Assembly (NCBI GenBank): GCA_023412805.1
Contig: JAEZRM010000110.1
Location: forward strand, 1 to 64,000
Origin: Pseudomonadota bacterium
GTDB taxonomy: Bacteria; Pseudomonadota; Alphaproteobacteria; Rhizobiales; Hyphomicrobiaceae
Direction: 5' to 3'
Length of the DNA: 64,000 nt
Part shown: positions 32,139-44,377 of the stretch, piece after piece
How the letters are laid out: each line of letters opens with the position of its first letter
How positions within the stretch are numbered: the first letter of the stretch is position 1
Translations under genes and position numbers: made by a program
Notes under the pieces: generated by a model
The model's input: the letters and a program-made list of their open reading frames with translations, nothing else
The model's database searches: none
What the model was told of the DNA's origin: nothing

Positions 32139-32200
32139 CCTTCAGCCGGCGGCAAACTCGACCGCTGAAGGGGCCGCCGCCCAACTCTGAGGGCGGCGGC
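32139..32200 (-). other. Two stem-loops between rpoB and rpoC
   Basis: On the minus strand, right after the rpoB stop, a perfect ten-base-pair GC-only stem (GCCGCCGCCC / GGGCGGCGGC, 32173-32200) with an eight-base loop is followed at once by a second stem of eight base pairs (CCTTCAGC / GCTGAAGG, 32139-32171). Neither has a T run, so they look like processing, pausing or mRNA-stability elements rather than terminators. Confidence 0.55.
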
Positions 32201-32207
32201 GCATTCA

Positions 32208-36377
<4,170 letters not shown>

Positions 36378-36544
36378 GTGCGCTCCTCTCGGGTCTGAGA
36401 TGGCGGGATGGGGCTGGCCTCCCATCGGCGCATCTCGTGAATGTCATCTCGCGGTCGCGGGACGGGTCGCCTTCAACCTGTCCTCGCGCAACTCGCCGGA
36501 AGGTCCCATGCTCGCAAGCAGCGAGACCCTCGGGGGAGTTGCCC

Positions 36545-36571
36545 GGGCCGACCCCGCGAAGGAGCCGGCCC
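36545..36571 (-). other. Hairpin between rplL and rpoB (possible attenuator)
   Basis: About 20 bases after the rplL stop, on the minus strand, a six-base-pair GC stem (GGGCCG / CGGCCC) closes a 15-base loop with no T run. In E. coli the rplL-rpoB gap holds an attenuator and RNase III site; a similar role is inferred from position only. Confidence 0.4.
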
Positions 36572-36589
36572 AGTCAATCGAAAAGCGCC

Positions 36590-36964
36590 TTACTTCACTT
36601 CGACCTGGGCGCCCTGGTCCTCGAGCTGCTTCTTCAGCTTGGCAGCCTCGTCCTTCGTCACGCCTTCCTTGACGGTCTTGCCGCCGGCCTCGACGAGGTC
36701 CTTGGCTTCCTTCAGGCCGAGGCCCGTGATGGCGCGGACTTCCTTGATCACGTTGATCTTCTTGTCGCCCGCCGCCTTCAGGATGACGGTGAACTCGGTC
36801 TGCTCCTCGGCGGGAGCAGCGGCAGCGCCAGCCGGAGCCGCAGCAACGGCGACAGCGGCCGCAGCCGAGACGCCCCACTTCTCTTCGAGGAGCTTCGCGA
36901 GCTCAGCGGCCTCGAGAACGGTCAGCTTCGACAGGTCGTCGACGATTTTTGCAAGATCGGTCAT
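36590..36964 (-). CDS. rplL: 50S ribosomal protein L7/L12
   Basis: A 124-residue stalk protein. It dimerises, binds L10 and recruits translation factors. The N-terminal dimerisation helices (ADLAKIVDDLSKLTVLEAAELAKLLEEKWGV) are followed by an Ala/Pro-rich hinge near residues 38-55 and the globular factor-binding domain with KINVIKEVRAITGLGLKEAKDLVE near 73-96. Length is standard. It lies 90 bases downstream of rplJ, the usual order. Confidence 0.98.
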   Translation of the reverse strand: MTDLAKIVDDLSKLTVLEAAELAKLLEEKWGVSAAAAVAVAAAPAGAAAAPAEEQTEFTVILKAAGDKKINVIKEVRAITGLGLKEAKDLVEAGGKTVKEGVTKDEAAKLKKQLEDQGAQVEVK

Positions 36965-37054
36965 TTCAATGTTTCCTAGCGTTCGGTTCGAACCGCTCAG
37001 CGGTCCAGGTTCTGATGTTCGTTCGGCTCGCGGCGATCAGCGCCGCGCCACTTA

Positions 37055-37573
37055 TCAAGCAGCCTCGCCCTTGCTCGCCTGCGCCTGGATGACACGTGCG
37101 AGCTTGGCTCCCGGCTCCGCGATCGTGCGGGCGATCTTCGTCGCCGGCGCGTTGAGGAGACCGATGAGCTTCGCCCTCAGCTCGTCCAGCGAGGGGAGGT
37201 CGGCGAGTGCTTTGACGCTCGTGGAGTCGAGGATGTTGCTCCCCATCGCACCGCCGAGGATCACGAGCTTCTCGTTTTCCCGGCTGTACTTGACGGCAAT
37301 CCTCGCGGCCACCATCGGGTCGCTCGAGTAGGCAATGACTGTTTGCCCCTTGAACAACTTCGAGATGCCCTCTGAGTCGGTCTCCTTGAGCGCCAGTACC
37401 GCCAGCGTGTTCTTCGCCACCTTGACCGTTCCGCCAGCTTCTTTCATGCGCTTGCGGAAGTCGGTCATCTGGGCGACGGTCATGCCGGCGTAGTGGGCCA
37501 CGACAATCACGCCCGTGTCCTTGAACACGTCGTGGAGCGTCGTGACGAGCTCTTGCTTGGCAGCTCTATCCAC
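37055..37573 (-). CDS. rplJ: 50S ribosomal protein L10
   Basis: A 172-residue stalk-base protein that binds 23S rRNA and carries L7/L12 dimers at its C-terminal helix. Segments VVAHYAGMTVAQMTDFRKRMKEAG near 22-45 and VAKNTLAVLAL near 50 are diagnostic. The start codon is GTG, supported by GGAGAG 9 bases upstream. The 5' leader of about 350 bases back to rplA contains hairpins; in bacteria L10-L7/L12 represses its own operon by binding such a leader. Confidence 0.98.
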   Translation of the reverse strand: MDRAAKQELVTTLHDVFKDTGVIVVAHYAGMTVAQMTDFRKRMKEAGGTVKVAKNTLAVLALKETDSEGISKLFKGQTVIAYSSDPMVAARIAVKYSRENEKLVILGGAMGSNILDSTSVKALADLPSLDELRAKLIGLLNAPATKIARTIAEPGAKLARVIQAQASKGEAA

Positions 37574-37926
37574 CTGGCTACACTCTCCATCGTGCGAAAT
37601 ACCCTTGCGGGTAAAATCGCGGGTTGCACCTTGCCACCGGGAGCAGAGGATCTTTCGATCCCACGCTGCGGTGACGCTGCGGTTCCTGTCCGCCCGCGCG
37701 TCAAAACCGACGGCACGGCGCTTCCCAAGAGGTTCGAACCGGCCCTCGCCTTTCAGCGAAGGAGCGCCCTTCCGAGCGCCGACTTCCGGCCGTCTCCCGT
37801 CTCATGCTGGCCCATTTGGCTTAAGGCTGCCGAAGCACCCACCAGCAATCTCGGACAGGTTCGGAGAGAGGGCCGAGGCCTTCTCCCCTGTTCCGGATCT
37901 CGCGATCCGGAATTCTCAATTTGCGA
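37574..37926 (-). promoter_or_regulatory. rplJ leader region, probable autogenous L10 control
   Basis: This 353-base gap between rplA and rplJ holds no gene. Two hairpins on the minus strand stand out: a perfect nine-base-pair stem TTCCGGATC / GATCCGGAA with a GCGA tetraloop just after the rplA stop (37891-37912), and a stem TACCC / GGGTA with a GCAA tetraloop just before the rplJ ribosome site (37600-37613). The long structured leader matches where L10 binds in other bacteria. The L10 role is inferred; there is no T run after either hairpin. Confidence 0.5.
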
Positions 37927-38676
37927 TCAGGCCGGAGCGGCCGTACCGCTCGTTACGCTCGCGGTATCGAGCTTGACGCCCGGGCCCTGCGAGGAGGTCA
38001 CGGCGACCTTCTTCAGATAGGTGCCTTTCGCACCGGCGGGGCGCGCCTTGACCACGGCGTCGACAAACGCCTTGATGTTCTCGACCAGCGCCTGCTCGGT
38101 GAAACTCGCCTTGCCGACGCCGGCGTGAATGATCCCCGACTTCTCGACGCGGAACTCGACAGCGCCGCCCTTGGCACCTTCGACAGCGGTCTTGACGTCC
38201 ATGGTCACAGTGCCGACACGCGGGTTCGGCATGAGACCGCGGGGGCCGAGCACCTTACCGAGGCGACCGACGAGGCCCATCATGTCGGGCGTCGCAATGC
38301 AGCGATCGAAATTGATCACGCCCTTGCTGACCTGCTCGACGAGATCTTCCGCACCAACGATATCGGCGCCGGCAGCCTTGGCCTCTTCGGCCTTCGGACC
38401 GCGGGCGAAAACCGCGACGCGCTGCGTGCGGCCAGAGCCATGCGGCAGGTTGCACACGCCGCGCACCATCTGGTCGGCATGGCGCGGATCGACGCCGAGA
38501 TTCATCGCGAGTTCGACGGTCTCGTCGAACTTCGCCTTGGCGTTCGATTTCACGAGCTTCACGGCTTCGTCGACGCCGTAGCTCTTGTTGCGATCGACCG
38601 TCGCGCGGAGCGCTGCGAGACGCTTACCGCCAGCGAGGCGCGTTGCCTGGATCACTTCCTTGGTCGCTTTTGCCAT
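37927..38676 (-). CDS. rplA: 50S ribosomal protein L1
   Basis: A 249-residue protein. It builds the mobile L1 stalk and commonly represses rplKA translation. Conserved blocks are KFDETVELAMNLGVDPRHADQMVRG near 50-74, FDRCIATPDMMGLVGRLGKVLGPRGLMPNPRVGTV near 122-157 and GKASFTEQALVENI near 190. It carries a C-terminal extension of about 15-20 residues rich in Ser, Thr and Ala beyond the usual end of about 230. It starts 5 bases after the rplK stop, so the two are translationally coupled. Confidence 0.98.
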   Translation of the reverse strand: MAKATKEVIQATRLAGGKRLAALRATVDRNKSYGVDEAVKLVKSNAKAKFDETVELAMNLGVDPRHADQMVRGVCNLPHGSGRTQRVAVFARGPKAEEAKAAGADIVGAEDLVEQVSKGVINFDRCIATPDMMGLVGRLGKVLGPRGLMPNPRVGTVTMDVKTAVEGAKGGAVEFRVEKSGIIHAGVGKASFTEQALVENIKAFVDAVVKARPAGAKGTYLKKVAVTSSQGPGVKLDTASVTSGTAAPA

Positions 38677-38681
38677 CGCCC

Positions 38682-39110
38682 TTACTCCGTCACCCGAAGA
38701 CCCATCGACCGCGCCGAGCCGGCAATGATGCGAGCTGCGGCCTCGAGGTCGTCAGTGTTGAGGTCCTTCATCTTGACCTTGGCGATGTCACGCACTTGAG
38801 CCATCGTCACGCTGCCGGCAACGGTGCGGCCTGTCTCCTTGGAGCCGGTCTCGATGCCCGCGGCCTTCTTCAGAAAGTGAGACGCCGGCGGCGTCTTCAT
38901 CTCGAAGGTGAACGACCGATCCGAGAAGACCGTGATCTTCACCGGGATCGGCGTGCCCTGCTCCATGTCCTTCGTCTTGGCATTGAAGGACTTGCAGAAT
39001 TCCATGATGTTCACGCCGCGCTGACCGAGCGCAGGCCCGATCGGCGGTGCAGGATTGGCCTGACCGGCCTTCACCTGCAGATTGATGTAACCGTCTATCT
39101 TTTTCGCCAT
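38682..39110 (-). CDS. rplK: 50S ribosomal protein L11
   Basis: A 142-residue protein of standard length. It forms the GTPase-associated centre and is needed for RelA activation. The proline-rich N-terminal thiostrepton region AGQANPAPPIGPALGQRGVNIMEFCKSFN is at residues 16-44, and the RNA-binding C-terminal domain ends with AARIIAGSARSMGL. It lies 240 bases after nusG; that gap may hold a promoter or L1-binding leader, but I could not point to one. Confidence 0.98.
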   Translation of the reverse strand: MAKKIDGYINLQVKAGQANPAPPIGPALGQRGVNIMEFCKSFNAKTKDMEQGTPIPVKITVFSDRSFTFEMKTPPASHFLKKAAGIETGSKETGRTVAGSVTMAQVRDIAKVKMKDLNTDDLEAAARIIAGSARSMGLRVTE

Positions 39111-39350
39111 CTTTCTACTCTATCCCCTGTCACATGTTCGGAGGCAAAGCCCCCAGGGTTAGCGGTCAATCGGGCCGGCTTCAGCCCTCCCGCACGAGAC
39201 GCGACGCGGGGCCTTTTGGCTTTCGCCATCCGGACGTCCGCGTCGTGCCGATTCTGCCTTCTCTCGCGGCCTGGGCCCCACATCCCCGGGGCCGCCCGCT
39301 GTTGCTTTTCTCGTCCGGTCACCACCCCGTGGGCGTCGCCGGAAACTCGC

Positions 39351-39884
39351 TCAGCCCACCTTCTCGACTTGCGTGAACTCCAGCTCCACCGGCGTCGGCC
39401 GTCCGAAGATCGAAACCGCCACCTTGAGGCGGGAACGCTCCTCGTCGACCTCTTCGACGAGACCGCTGAAGCTCGCGAACGGACCGTCGGCCACCTTGAC
39501 CGACTCCCCGATCTCGAACGTGACGGTCGGCTTCGGCCGCTCGACACCTTCCTTGACCTGGTTCAGGATCCGCATGGCCTCGTCTTCCGAGATCGGAACC
39601 GCCTTGTTGTCGGCGCCGAGGAAGCCCGTCACCTTCGGCGTATTCTTGATCAGGAGGAAGGCCGGGTCGGTCATCTCCATCTTCACGAGCACGTAGCTCG
39701 GAAAAAGCTTGCGCTCCGCGTGAACCTTGCGGCCACGGCGCATCTCGATGACGTCCTCGGACGGAACCAGAACCTCCTCGAACAGATGGTCGAGGCCGGC
39801 GGCCTTTGCCCGCTCCTTGATGGCCTCCGCGACCTTCTTTTCGAAGTTCGAGTAGGCGTGAACGATGTACCAGCGCTTTGCCAT
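39351..39884 (-). CDS. nusG: Transcription termination/antitermination factor NusG
   Basis: A 177-residue protein. The NGN domain (KRWYIVHAYSNFEKKVAEAIKERA, residues 3-26; FPSYVLVKMEM near 62) contacts RNA polymerase. The C-terminal KOW domain (FEIGESVKVADGPFASFSGLVEEVDEER near 125-152) contacts Rho or S10. Length is normal. It follows secE after 63 bases, the standard arrangement. Confidence 0.98.
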   Translation of the reverse strand: MAKRWYIVHAYSNFEKKVAEAIKERAKAAGLDHLFEEVLVPSEDVIEMRRGRKVHAERKLFPSYVLVKMEMTDPAFLLIKNTPKVTGFLGADNKAVPISEDEAMRILNQVKEGVERPKPTVTFEIGESVKVADGPFASFSGLVEEVDEERSRLKVAVSIFGRPTPVELEFTQVEKVG

Positions 39885-39947
39885 GCTGCCCTGCTGTCAA
39901 CTAACCCACACGCACCGGGGCGACCCTGCCGCCATCCGGCCGTCCCG

Positions 39948-40145
39948 TCAGCGGAACGCGTTCAGCACAAGCTGCACGAGCCATCCAATGCCTTGATCCA
40001 CAATGGTAAAAAAGATCGCCGCCAGCGTGACCATAATCAGCACCATGATGGTCGTGATCCAGACCTCCTTCCAGGTCGGCCACGTGACCTTGGCCGTTTC
40101 CTGCCGCACCTGCTGGAGAAATTCGAAGGGGTTCGTTCTCGCCAT
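39948..40145 (-). CDS. secE: Protein translocase subunit SecE
   Basis: A 65-residue single-helix subunit, the short alphaproteobacterial form. An amphipathic segment (NPFEFLQQVRQETAKVTWPTWKEV, residues 4-27) precedes one transmembrane helix (about 29-52). It stabilises SecY in the inner-membrane translocon. It sits between the tRNA-Trp gene and nusG. Confidence 0.97.
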   Translation of the reverse strand: MARTNPFEFLQQVRQETAKVTWPTWKEVWITTIMVLIMVTLAAIFFTIVDQGIGWLVQLVLNAFR

Positions 40146-40244
40146 CAGCTTTCATTCCCTGCCTGTCCGTGGCGAGAGGACCAACGAGGACGCTCACGCT
40201 CAATTCCCAATCGCTGCGAACGCCGCTCTCGCATCGGGGTGGAT

Positions 40245-40320
40245 TGGCAGGGGCGGAGGGTCTCGAACCCCCAACCTTCGGTTTTGGAGACCGACGCTCT
40301 ACCAATTGAGCTACACCCCT
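40245..40320 (-). tRNA. tRNA-Trp (CCA anticodon)
   Basis: On the minus strand the full cloverleaf can be drawn: acceptor AGGGGTG / CGCCCCT, D arm GCTC / GAGC, anticodon loop CTCCAAA (anticodon CCA), T loop TTCGAGA, discriminator G73 and an encoded CCA end (40245-40247). Its place just ahead of secE-nusG is conserved in proteobacteria. Confidence 0.97.
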
Positions 40321-40690
40321 CGAGGTCCACCCCCGAACACGGTCAGGCACGCACGTTCAGGTGGATTGAACTTCGCGAGACCCCGCAGTCCGCGCCGCAA
40401 CGAACACCGCAAACGAAGTGCAGCCGACGAAGCAGTTCCCGGGTTTTCAAGTCCCGCCTGCTGCAAGGTCGACTTTCGCTTGGATGTGTTTCGGACGCCT
40501 CTTATAGAGGTTACCCGCAGCCGATACAAGCCCGCTCGTTACTTTTTTCTTGACTTCAGCCGCAGGGGCCCGCTGCTCGCCTGCCCGAAATCGGGTGAGC
40601 GGATTTTTATATAATAGCGACGGGATCTTAGATCAAGATCGGGCGATAATTTGTTAGGTCGCGAAGGGCCACTCGGCTGGGGAACACGCC
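40321..40690. other. Divergent intergenic region
   Basis: This 370-base region lies between the tRNA-Trp/secE operon (leftward) and the isochorismatase-family gene (rightward). It holds the predicted leftward promoter at 40502-40530 and an AT-rich patch with TATAAT at 40610-40615 that could be a rightward -10 element, though I see no fitting -35. No tuf or other tRNA gene is present. Confidence 0.5.
40502..40530 (-). promoter_or_regulatory. Predicted sigma-70-type promoter for tRNA-Trp-secE-nusG
   Basis: On the minus strand, CTTGTA (-35) and CTATAA (-10) are separated by exactly 17 bases. Transcription would start near 40494, about 175 bases before the tRNA. Confidence 0.45.
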
Positions 40691-41210
40691 ATGCTCATGA
40701 ACGCGGCCCGCTGTCAGCTTCTCCTGATCGACATTCAAGAGCGCCTCGCGCCCCACATTGCCGGTGGAGAAGCCGTAACGGCCAACTGCGTTCGCTTGGC
40801 TCGCTACGCGCGACGCCTCGGTGTGCCGGTCACACTGACCGAGCACGACCCCAAAGGACTGGGCGCGACCGCTGCTCCTGTGCTGGCGGCGCTCGGCAAC
40901 GACGTGCCGGCGCTGCCAAAAATCACATTCTCGGCCTGGTCGGGCGGCAGGCCGCTCGCAGATCATCATCGCCGGCATGGAAGCGCACGTCTGCGTCGGC
41001 CAAACCACATTCGACCTTCTGGCGGCCGGCCTCGATGTCTTTCTGGTTGCAGGTGCCGTTGGATCGCGCGGAGGCGAAGTCCGCGATCTTGCCATCCGGC
41101 GCCTGGAGCGGGCCGGCGCGCGCATCGTCACCCATGAGATGGTTGCCTTCGAGTGGCTACGCCGCGGCGATACGGAAGAGTTCAAGGATCTCATCGAAGT
41201 GATAAAGTGA
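40691..41210 (+). pseudogene. Isochorismatase-family hydrolase, frameshifted
   Basis: Two adjacent frames together encode one isochorismatase-like (cysteine hydrolase) protein. The first gives the N-terminus with the catalytic aspartate in LLLIDIQERL (residue 14) and the lysine in ALPKITFSAW (near 78). The second frame resumes at about 40955 with QIIIAGMEAHVCVGQTTFDL, containing the catalytic cysteine, and runs to the C-terminus EFKDLIEVIK. Between FSAW and QIII only about 8 codons remain where relatives have about 15. The simplest explanation is a deletion of about 20 bases that also shifts frame, near 40940-40955. It is either a recent pseudogene or an assembly error. glutaryl-CoA dehydrogenase follows after 45 bases. 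Confidence 0.82.
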
Positions 41211-41255
41211 TCGGCGAACACAGCTCCCAACGACAGACAATCGGAAACACGGATC

Positions 41256-42461
41256 ATGCAGGACAAAGCCGCGAAGGCCTCTCGAGCCGCCTTTCAGTGG
41301 GACGACCCGTTCCTTATCGAGGAGCAACTCACCGAGGACGAGCGCATGATCCGCGATACGGCGCGGGACTACTGCCAGGAGAAGCTCGCCTCGCGTGTGA
41401 TCTCGGCCTACCTCGAAGAGCGGACCGATCGCGAGATCTTCACCGAAATGGGCGCGCTCGGGCTCCTCGGCGTGACGATCCCCGAGAAGTACGGCTGCGC
41501 TGGCGCGAACTATGTCTCGTATGGCCTCGTCGCCCGCGAGGTGGAGCGCGTCGACTCGGGCTATCGCTCGATGAATTCGGTGCAGTCGTCGCTCGTCATG
41601 TACCCGATCTATGCGTACGGCTCGGAAGAGCAGCGCATGAAGTACCTGCCGAAGCTCGCGAGCGGCGAGTACGTCGGCTGCTTCGGCCTCACCGAGCCCG
41701 ATGCAGGCTCGGACCCGGGCGGCATGAAGACGCGCGCTGAGAAGGTCGCGGACGGCTATCGCCTCACCGGTTCGAAGACGTGGATTTCGAACGCACCGAT
41801 CGCCGACGTGTTCGTCGTGTGGGCCAAGTCGGCCGCGCATAACGACGAGATTCGCGGCTTCATTCTCGAGAAGGGCATGAAGGGCCTCTCGGCGCCGAAG
41901 ATCGGCGGCAAGCTGAGCCTGCGCTGCTCGATCACGGGCGAAGTCGTCATGGACGGCGTCGTCGTGCCGGAAAGCGCGATGCTGCCGAACGTCTCCGGCC
42001 TCAAGGGGCCGTTCGGCTGCCTCAATCGCGCCCGCTACGGCATTGCCTGGGGCGCCATGGGTGCGGCGGAAGACTGCTGGCACCGCGCACGCCAGTACAC
42101 GCTCGACCGTAAGCAGTTCGGCCGTCCACTCGCCGCGACGCAGCTCGTGCAGAAGAAGCTCGCCGACATGCAGACGGAGATTTCACTCGGCCTGCAGGCG
42201 GCGCTGCGGTGCGGTCGCCTGTTCGACGAAGGACGCCTCGCGCCGGAAGCCATCTCGATCATCAAGCGCAACAACTGCGGCAAGGCGCTCGATATCGCCC
42301 GCGTCGCGCGTGACATGCACGGAGGCAACGGCATCCAGATCGAGTACCACGTGATGCGTCACGCGGCGAACCTCGAGACCGTCAACACGTACGAGGGCGC
42401 GCATGATGTGCACGCGCTCATTCTCGGCCGCGCCCAGACCGGGCTGCAGGCTTTCTTCTGA
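41256..42461 (+). CDS. Acyl-CoA dehydrogenase, glutaryl-CoA dehydrogenase-like
   Basis: A 401-residue FAD enzyme. The catalytic glutamate is in NTYEGAHDVH (E380), its position in glutaryl-CoA dehydrogenases. FAD/substrate segments CFGLTEPDAGSDPGGMKTRA near 148-167 and SKTWISNAPIADVFVVWAK near 173-191 fit. GCLNRARYGIAWGAMGAAEDC near 250 carries the arginine that binds the glutaryl carboxylate in GcdH, and ARDMHGGNGI lies near 350. The likely reaction is oxidative decarboxylation of glutaryl-CoA to crotonyl-CoA in lysine or aromatic catabolism, feeding electrons to ETF. A CoA-transferase partner is not adjacent. Confidence 0.88.
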   Translation: MQDKAAKASRAAFQWDDPFLIEEQLTEDERMIRDTARDYCQEKLASRVISAYLEERTDREIFTEMGALGLLGVTIPEKYGCAGANYVSYGLVAREVERVDSGYRSMNSVQSSLVMYPIYAYGSEEQRMKYLPKLASGEYVGCFGLTEPDAGSDPGGMKTRAEKVADGYRLTGSKTWISNAPIADVFVVWAKSAAHNDEIRGFILEKGMKGLSAPKIGGKLSLRCSITGEVVMDGVVVPESAMLPNVSGLKGPFGCLNRARYGIAWGAMGAAEDCWHRARQYTLDRKQFGRPLAATQLVQKKLADMQTEISLGLQAALRCGRLFDEGRLAPEAISIIKRNNCGKALDIARVARDMHGGNGIQIEYHVMRHAANLETVNTYEGAHDVHALILGRAQTGLQAFF

Positions 42462-42483
42462 TCATCGACGCGGGAGGTTCGCC

Positions 42484-42735
42484 ATGCTGGCACTCAGACC
42501 GAATTGTGAATGCTGCGACAAGGATCTCCCGCCCGATGCCTCGGATGCAGTGATCTGCTCTTTCGAGTGCACATTCTGCGCCGATTGCGCGGAACATCGC
42601 CTCCCCGGCGGACGCTGCCCGAATTGCGGCGGCGAGCTGGTCAAGCGGCCTGTGCGGCCGGCGGATCGGCTGGCTAAGTTTCCGCCGTCGGACAAGCGCG
42701 TCGTCAAGGCGCACGGCTTCTGCGAGAGCGCGTGA
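42484..42735 (+). CDS. DUF1272 zinc-finger-like protein
   Basis: An 83-residue protein with at least nine cysteines in pairs: CECC near residue 9, CSFECTFCADCAEH near 26-39 and CPNC near 47. This is the DUF1272 layout, a putative small zinc-binding protein of unknown function. The sequence GGELVKRP after the last pair is conserved in the family. An in-frame extension into the end of the preceding gene was rejected in favour of MLALRPNCE, 22 bases after the dehydrogenase stop and preceded by GGGAGG. Confidence 0.85.
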   Translation: MLALRPNCECCDKDLPPDASDAVICSFECTFCADCAEHRLPGGRCPNCGGELVKRPVRPADRLAKFPPSDKRVVKAHGFCESA

Positions 42736-42748
42736 CGCGGGCGATCAA

Positions 42749-43501
42749 CTACAGCCCGCGGCCACCCGCAACGTCGATCGTCACGCCCGTCACGTAGGAC
42801 GCTTCGGGCGAACAGAGCCACAGAACCGTCTCCGCGACTTCGCGCGCCGTGCCCCCACGTCCGATCGGCACGCTCGACGCAATGCGCGCAACGCGTCCGG
42901 GATCGCCGGCGCTGGCGTGAATATCGGTCTCGATGACACCGGGGCGCACGCCATTGACGCGAATACCTTCGGCCGCGTGCTCCTTCGCGAGGCCAACCGT
43001 CATCGTATCGACGCCACCCTTCGACACAGCGTAGTCCACGCATTCGAACGCACCACCGAGACGCGCCGCCATCGACGAGATGTTGACGATCGCGCCACCC
43101 TTGCCGCCAAGGCGCATCGACATGCGCCGGATGGCTTGCTGATTCGCGTGAAAAGCGCCGACGAGATTGACGGCGATCGTGCGCGAGAGCTGCTCTGCGG
43201 TGATGTCGACGAAACGGGTGTGCGGCCAAAGAATGCCCGCATTGTTGAAGAAGGCATCGAGGCGACCGAACGTGCGATCCACGGCCTCGAAGGCAATACG
43301 GATCGCCACGGGGTCTGCGACATCGCATTGAATCGCGACGGCGCGGCGGCCCAACTTTTCTATGTCGGCAACCACGCTTTCGGCCGAATCTTTGCGCCCG
43401 ATGTAGGTCAGCGCGACGTCATAGCCGCGCTCGGCGGCAAGGTGCGCCGCTGCAGCGCCAATGCCGCGCGAGCCGCCGGTAACGAAGAATACACCACCCA
43501 T
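42749..43501 (-). CDS. SDR-family oxidoreductase
   Basis: A 250-residue classical short-chain dehydrogenase. The cofactor loop TGGSRGIG is at residues 8-15 and a following arginine (YIGRKDS near 35) favours NADP. NNAG is near 88, the catalytic serine in NISSMAARLG near 140, and tyrosine/lysine in YAVSKGG near 155-161. The C-terminus YVTGVTIDVAGGRGL is typical. It may be a 3-oxoacyl-ACP reductase-like or sugar/alcohol dehydrogenase; the substrate is unknown. The gene ends 13 bases from the end of DUF1272 and is divergent from the hibernation-factor gene. Confidence 0.9.
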   Translation of the reverse strand: MGGVFFVTGGSRGIGAAAAHLAAERGYDVALTYIGRKDSAESVVADIEKLGRRAVAIQCDVADPVAIRIAFEAVDRTFGRLDAFFNNAGILWPHTRFVDITAEQLSRTIAVNLVGAFHANQQAIRRMSMRLGGKGGAIVNISSMAARLGGAFECVDYAVSKGGVDTMTVGLAKEHAAEGIRVNGVRPGVIETDIHASAGDPGRVARIASSVPIGRGGTAREVAETVLWLCSPEASYVTGVTIDVAGGRGL

Positions 43502-43692
43502 GAAAAACCCCAGAAACTGCGAAGCCGTGAAGGTCCATTTTCAGTATGGAAGGAGGGTGCGCCATGCGGCAATGATCGATCGCAAAGTCGGGATCGAGAA
43601 AATGGACCAAGCTGGTCTTGATCCGGCCGATCTCGCCTCCCACGTCCATACTATGGCCAGCCAATCAATCGGATAAGAAAGGTTGCCTCAGC

Positions 43693-44061
43693 ATGACGAC
43701 ACCCCTCGAGATCTCCTTCCACGGAGTCGACAAGAGCGAAGCGCTCGAGACTCGCATCCAGGAGAAATTTCAGCGCCTGCATGGACATTTCGACCGCATG
43801 ACCCATGCACGCGTTGTGATCTCGTCACCGAACCGCACGGACGCGCGCGCCAAGATGTTCACGGTCAAGATCGACCTCGGCATGCCCGGGCAGCAGCCGA
43901 TCGTGATCAATAGCGAGGGGGACTACACGGACGTCTTCATTGCACTGCGTGATACCTTTAATGCGGCGCAGCGAAAGCTCGATGCGACCGCTGGCAAGAT
44001 GACCAACACGGCCAAACGCGAGCGGGCGCGGCGCAAACCGGCGCCGAATGGTGCATCCTAA
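43693..44061 (+). CDS. Short HPF/RaiA-family ribosome-associated protein
   Basis: A 122-residue protein with the beta-alpha-beta-beta-beta-alpha fold of ribosome hibernation factors: EISFHGVDKSEALETRIQEKFQRL near 7-30, THARVVISSPNR near 38, FTVKIDL near 58 and DVFIALRDTFNAAQRKLD near 82-99. It lacks the C-terminal dimerisation domain of long HPF, so it could inactivate 70S ribosomes or modulate dimerisation. The basic tail RERARRKPA may contact rRNA. Alphaproteobacteria usually carry a long HPF near rpoN; this is a separate short paralogue. The start ATG is chosen from an open frame that begins at 43618. Confidence 0.82.
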   Translation: MTTPLEISFHGVDKSEALETRIQEKFQRLHGHFDRMTHARVVISSPNRTDARAKMFTVKIDLGMPGQQPIVINSEGDYTDVFIALRDTFNAAQRKLDATAGKMTNTAKRERARRKPAPNGAS

Positions 44062-44377
44062 GATCAAACGGCGCGTAGGCGCGCCACCGCGGCGTGAAAA
44101 TCACCCGCTACGGCGTTTCAGGTTTGACTTGCGTAGCACCGGACGCTAGTCCGGGTTGATGCTGTTCATTGTTGCTGAGCGGCACTCGTCGACGCCTGAG
44201 CACAGCTAGCGCTGCGCTCGTGGCATTCCAACGCGGCTCTGCACATCTTTGCGGCTGGAGCCCGACATCCTTCTCGGCGTGTTCATGCCTCGTGCTGAGG
44301 TCGCCGGAATCCGAAGAACATCAGGGTAAGAGTCAGAGCTGGCTGTGCTCCCGTTGTTTCTTCGCGGAGGGCACACG
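44062..44377 (+). other. Intergenic region ahead of the ABC importer genes
   Basis: These 316 bases hold no gene I can support. A six-base-pair hairpin (CCGGAC / GTCCGG, 44139-44154) lacks a T run. A promoter for proX-like transcription should be here but I could not assign one. Confidence 0.45.

Noticed and set aside
40610..40615. TATAAT as a promoter of the isochorismatase-family gene
   Set aside because: No -35 at the right distance could be found, so it is only mentioned in the intergenic note.
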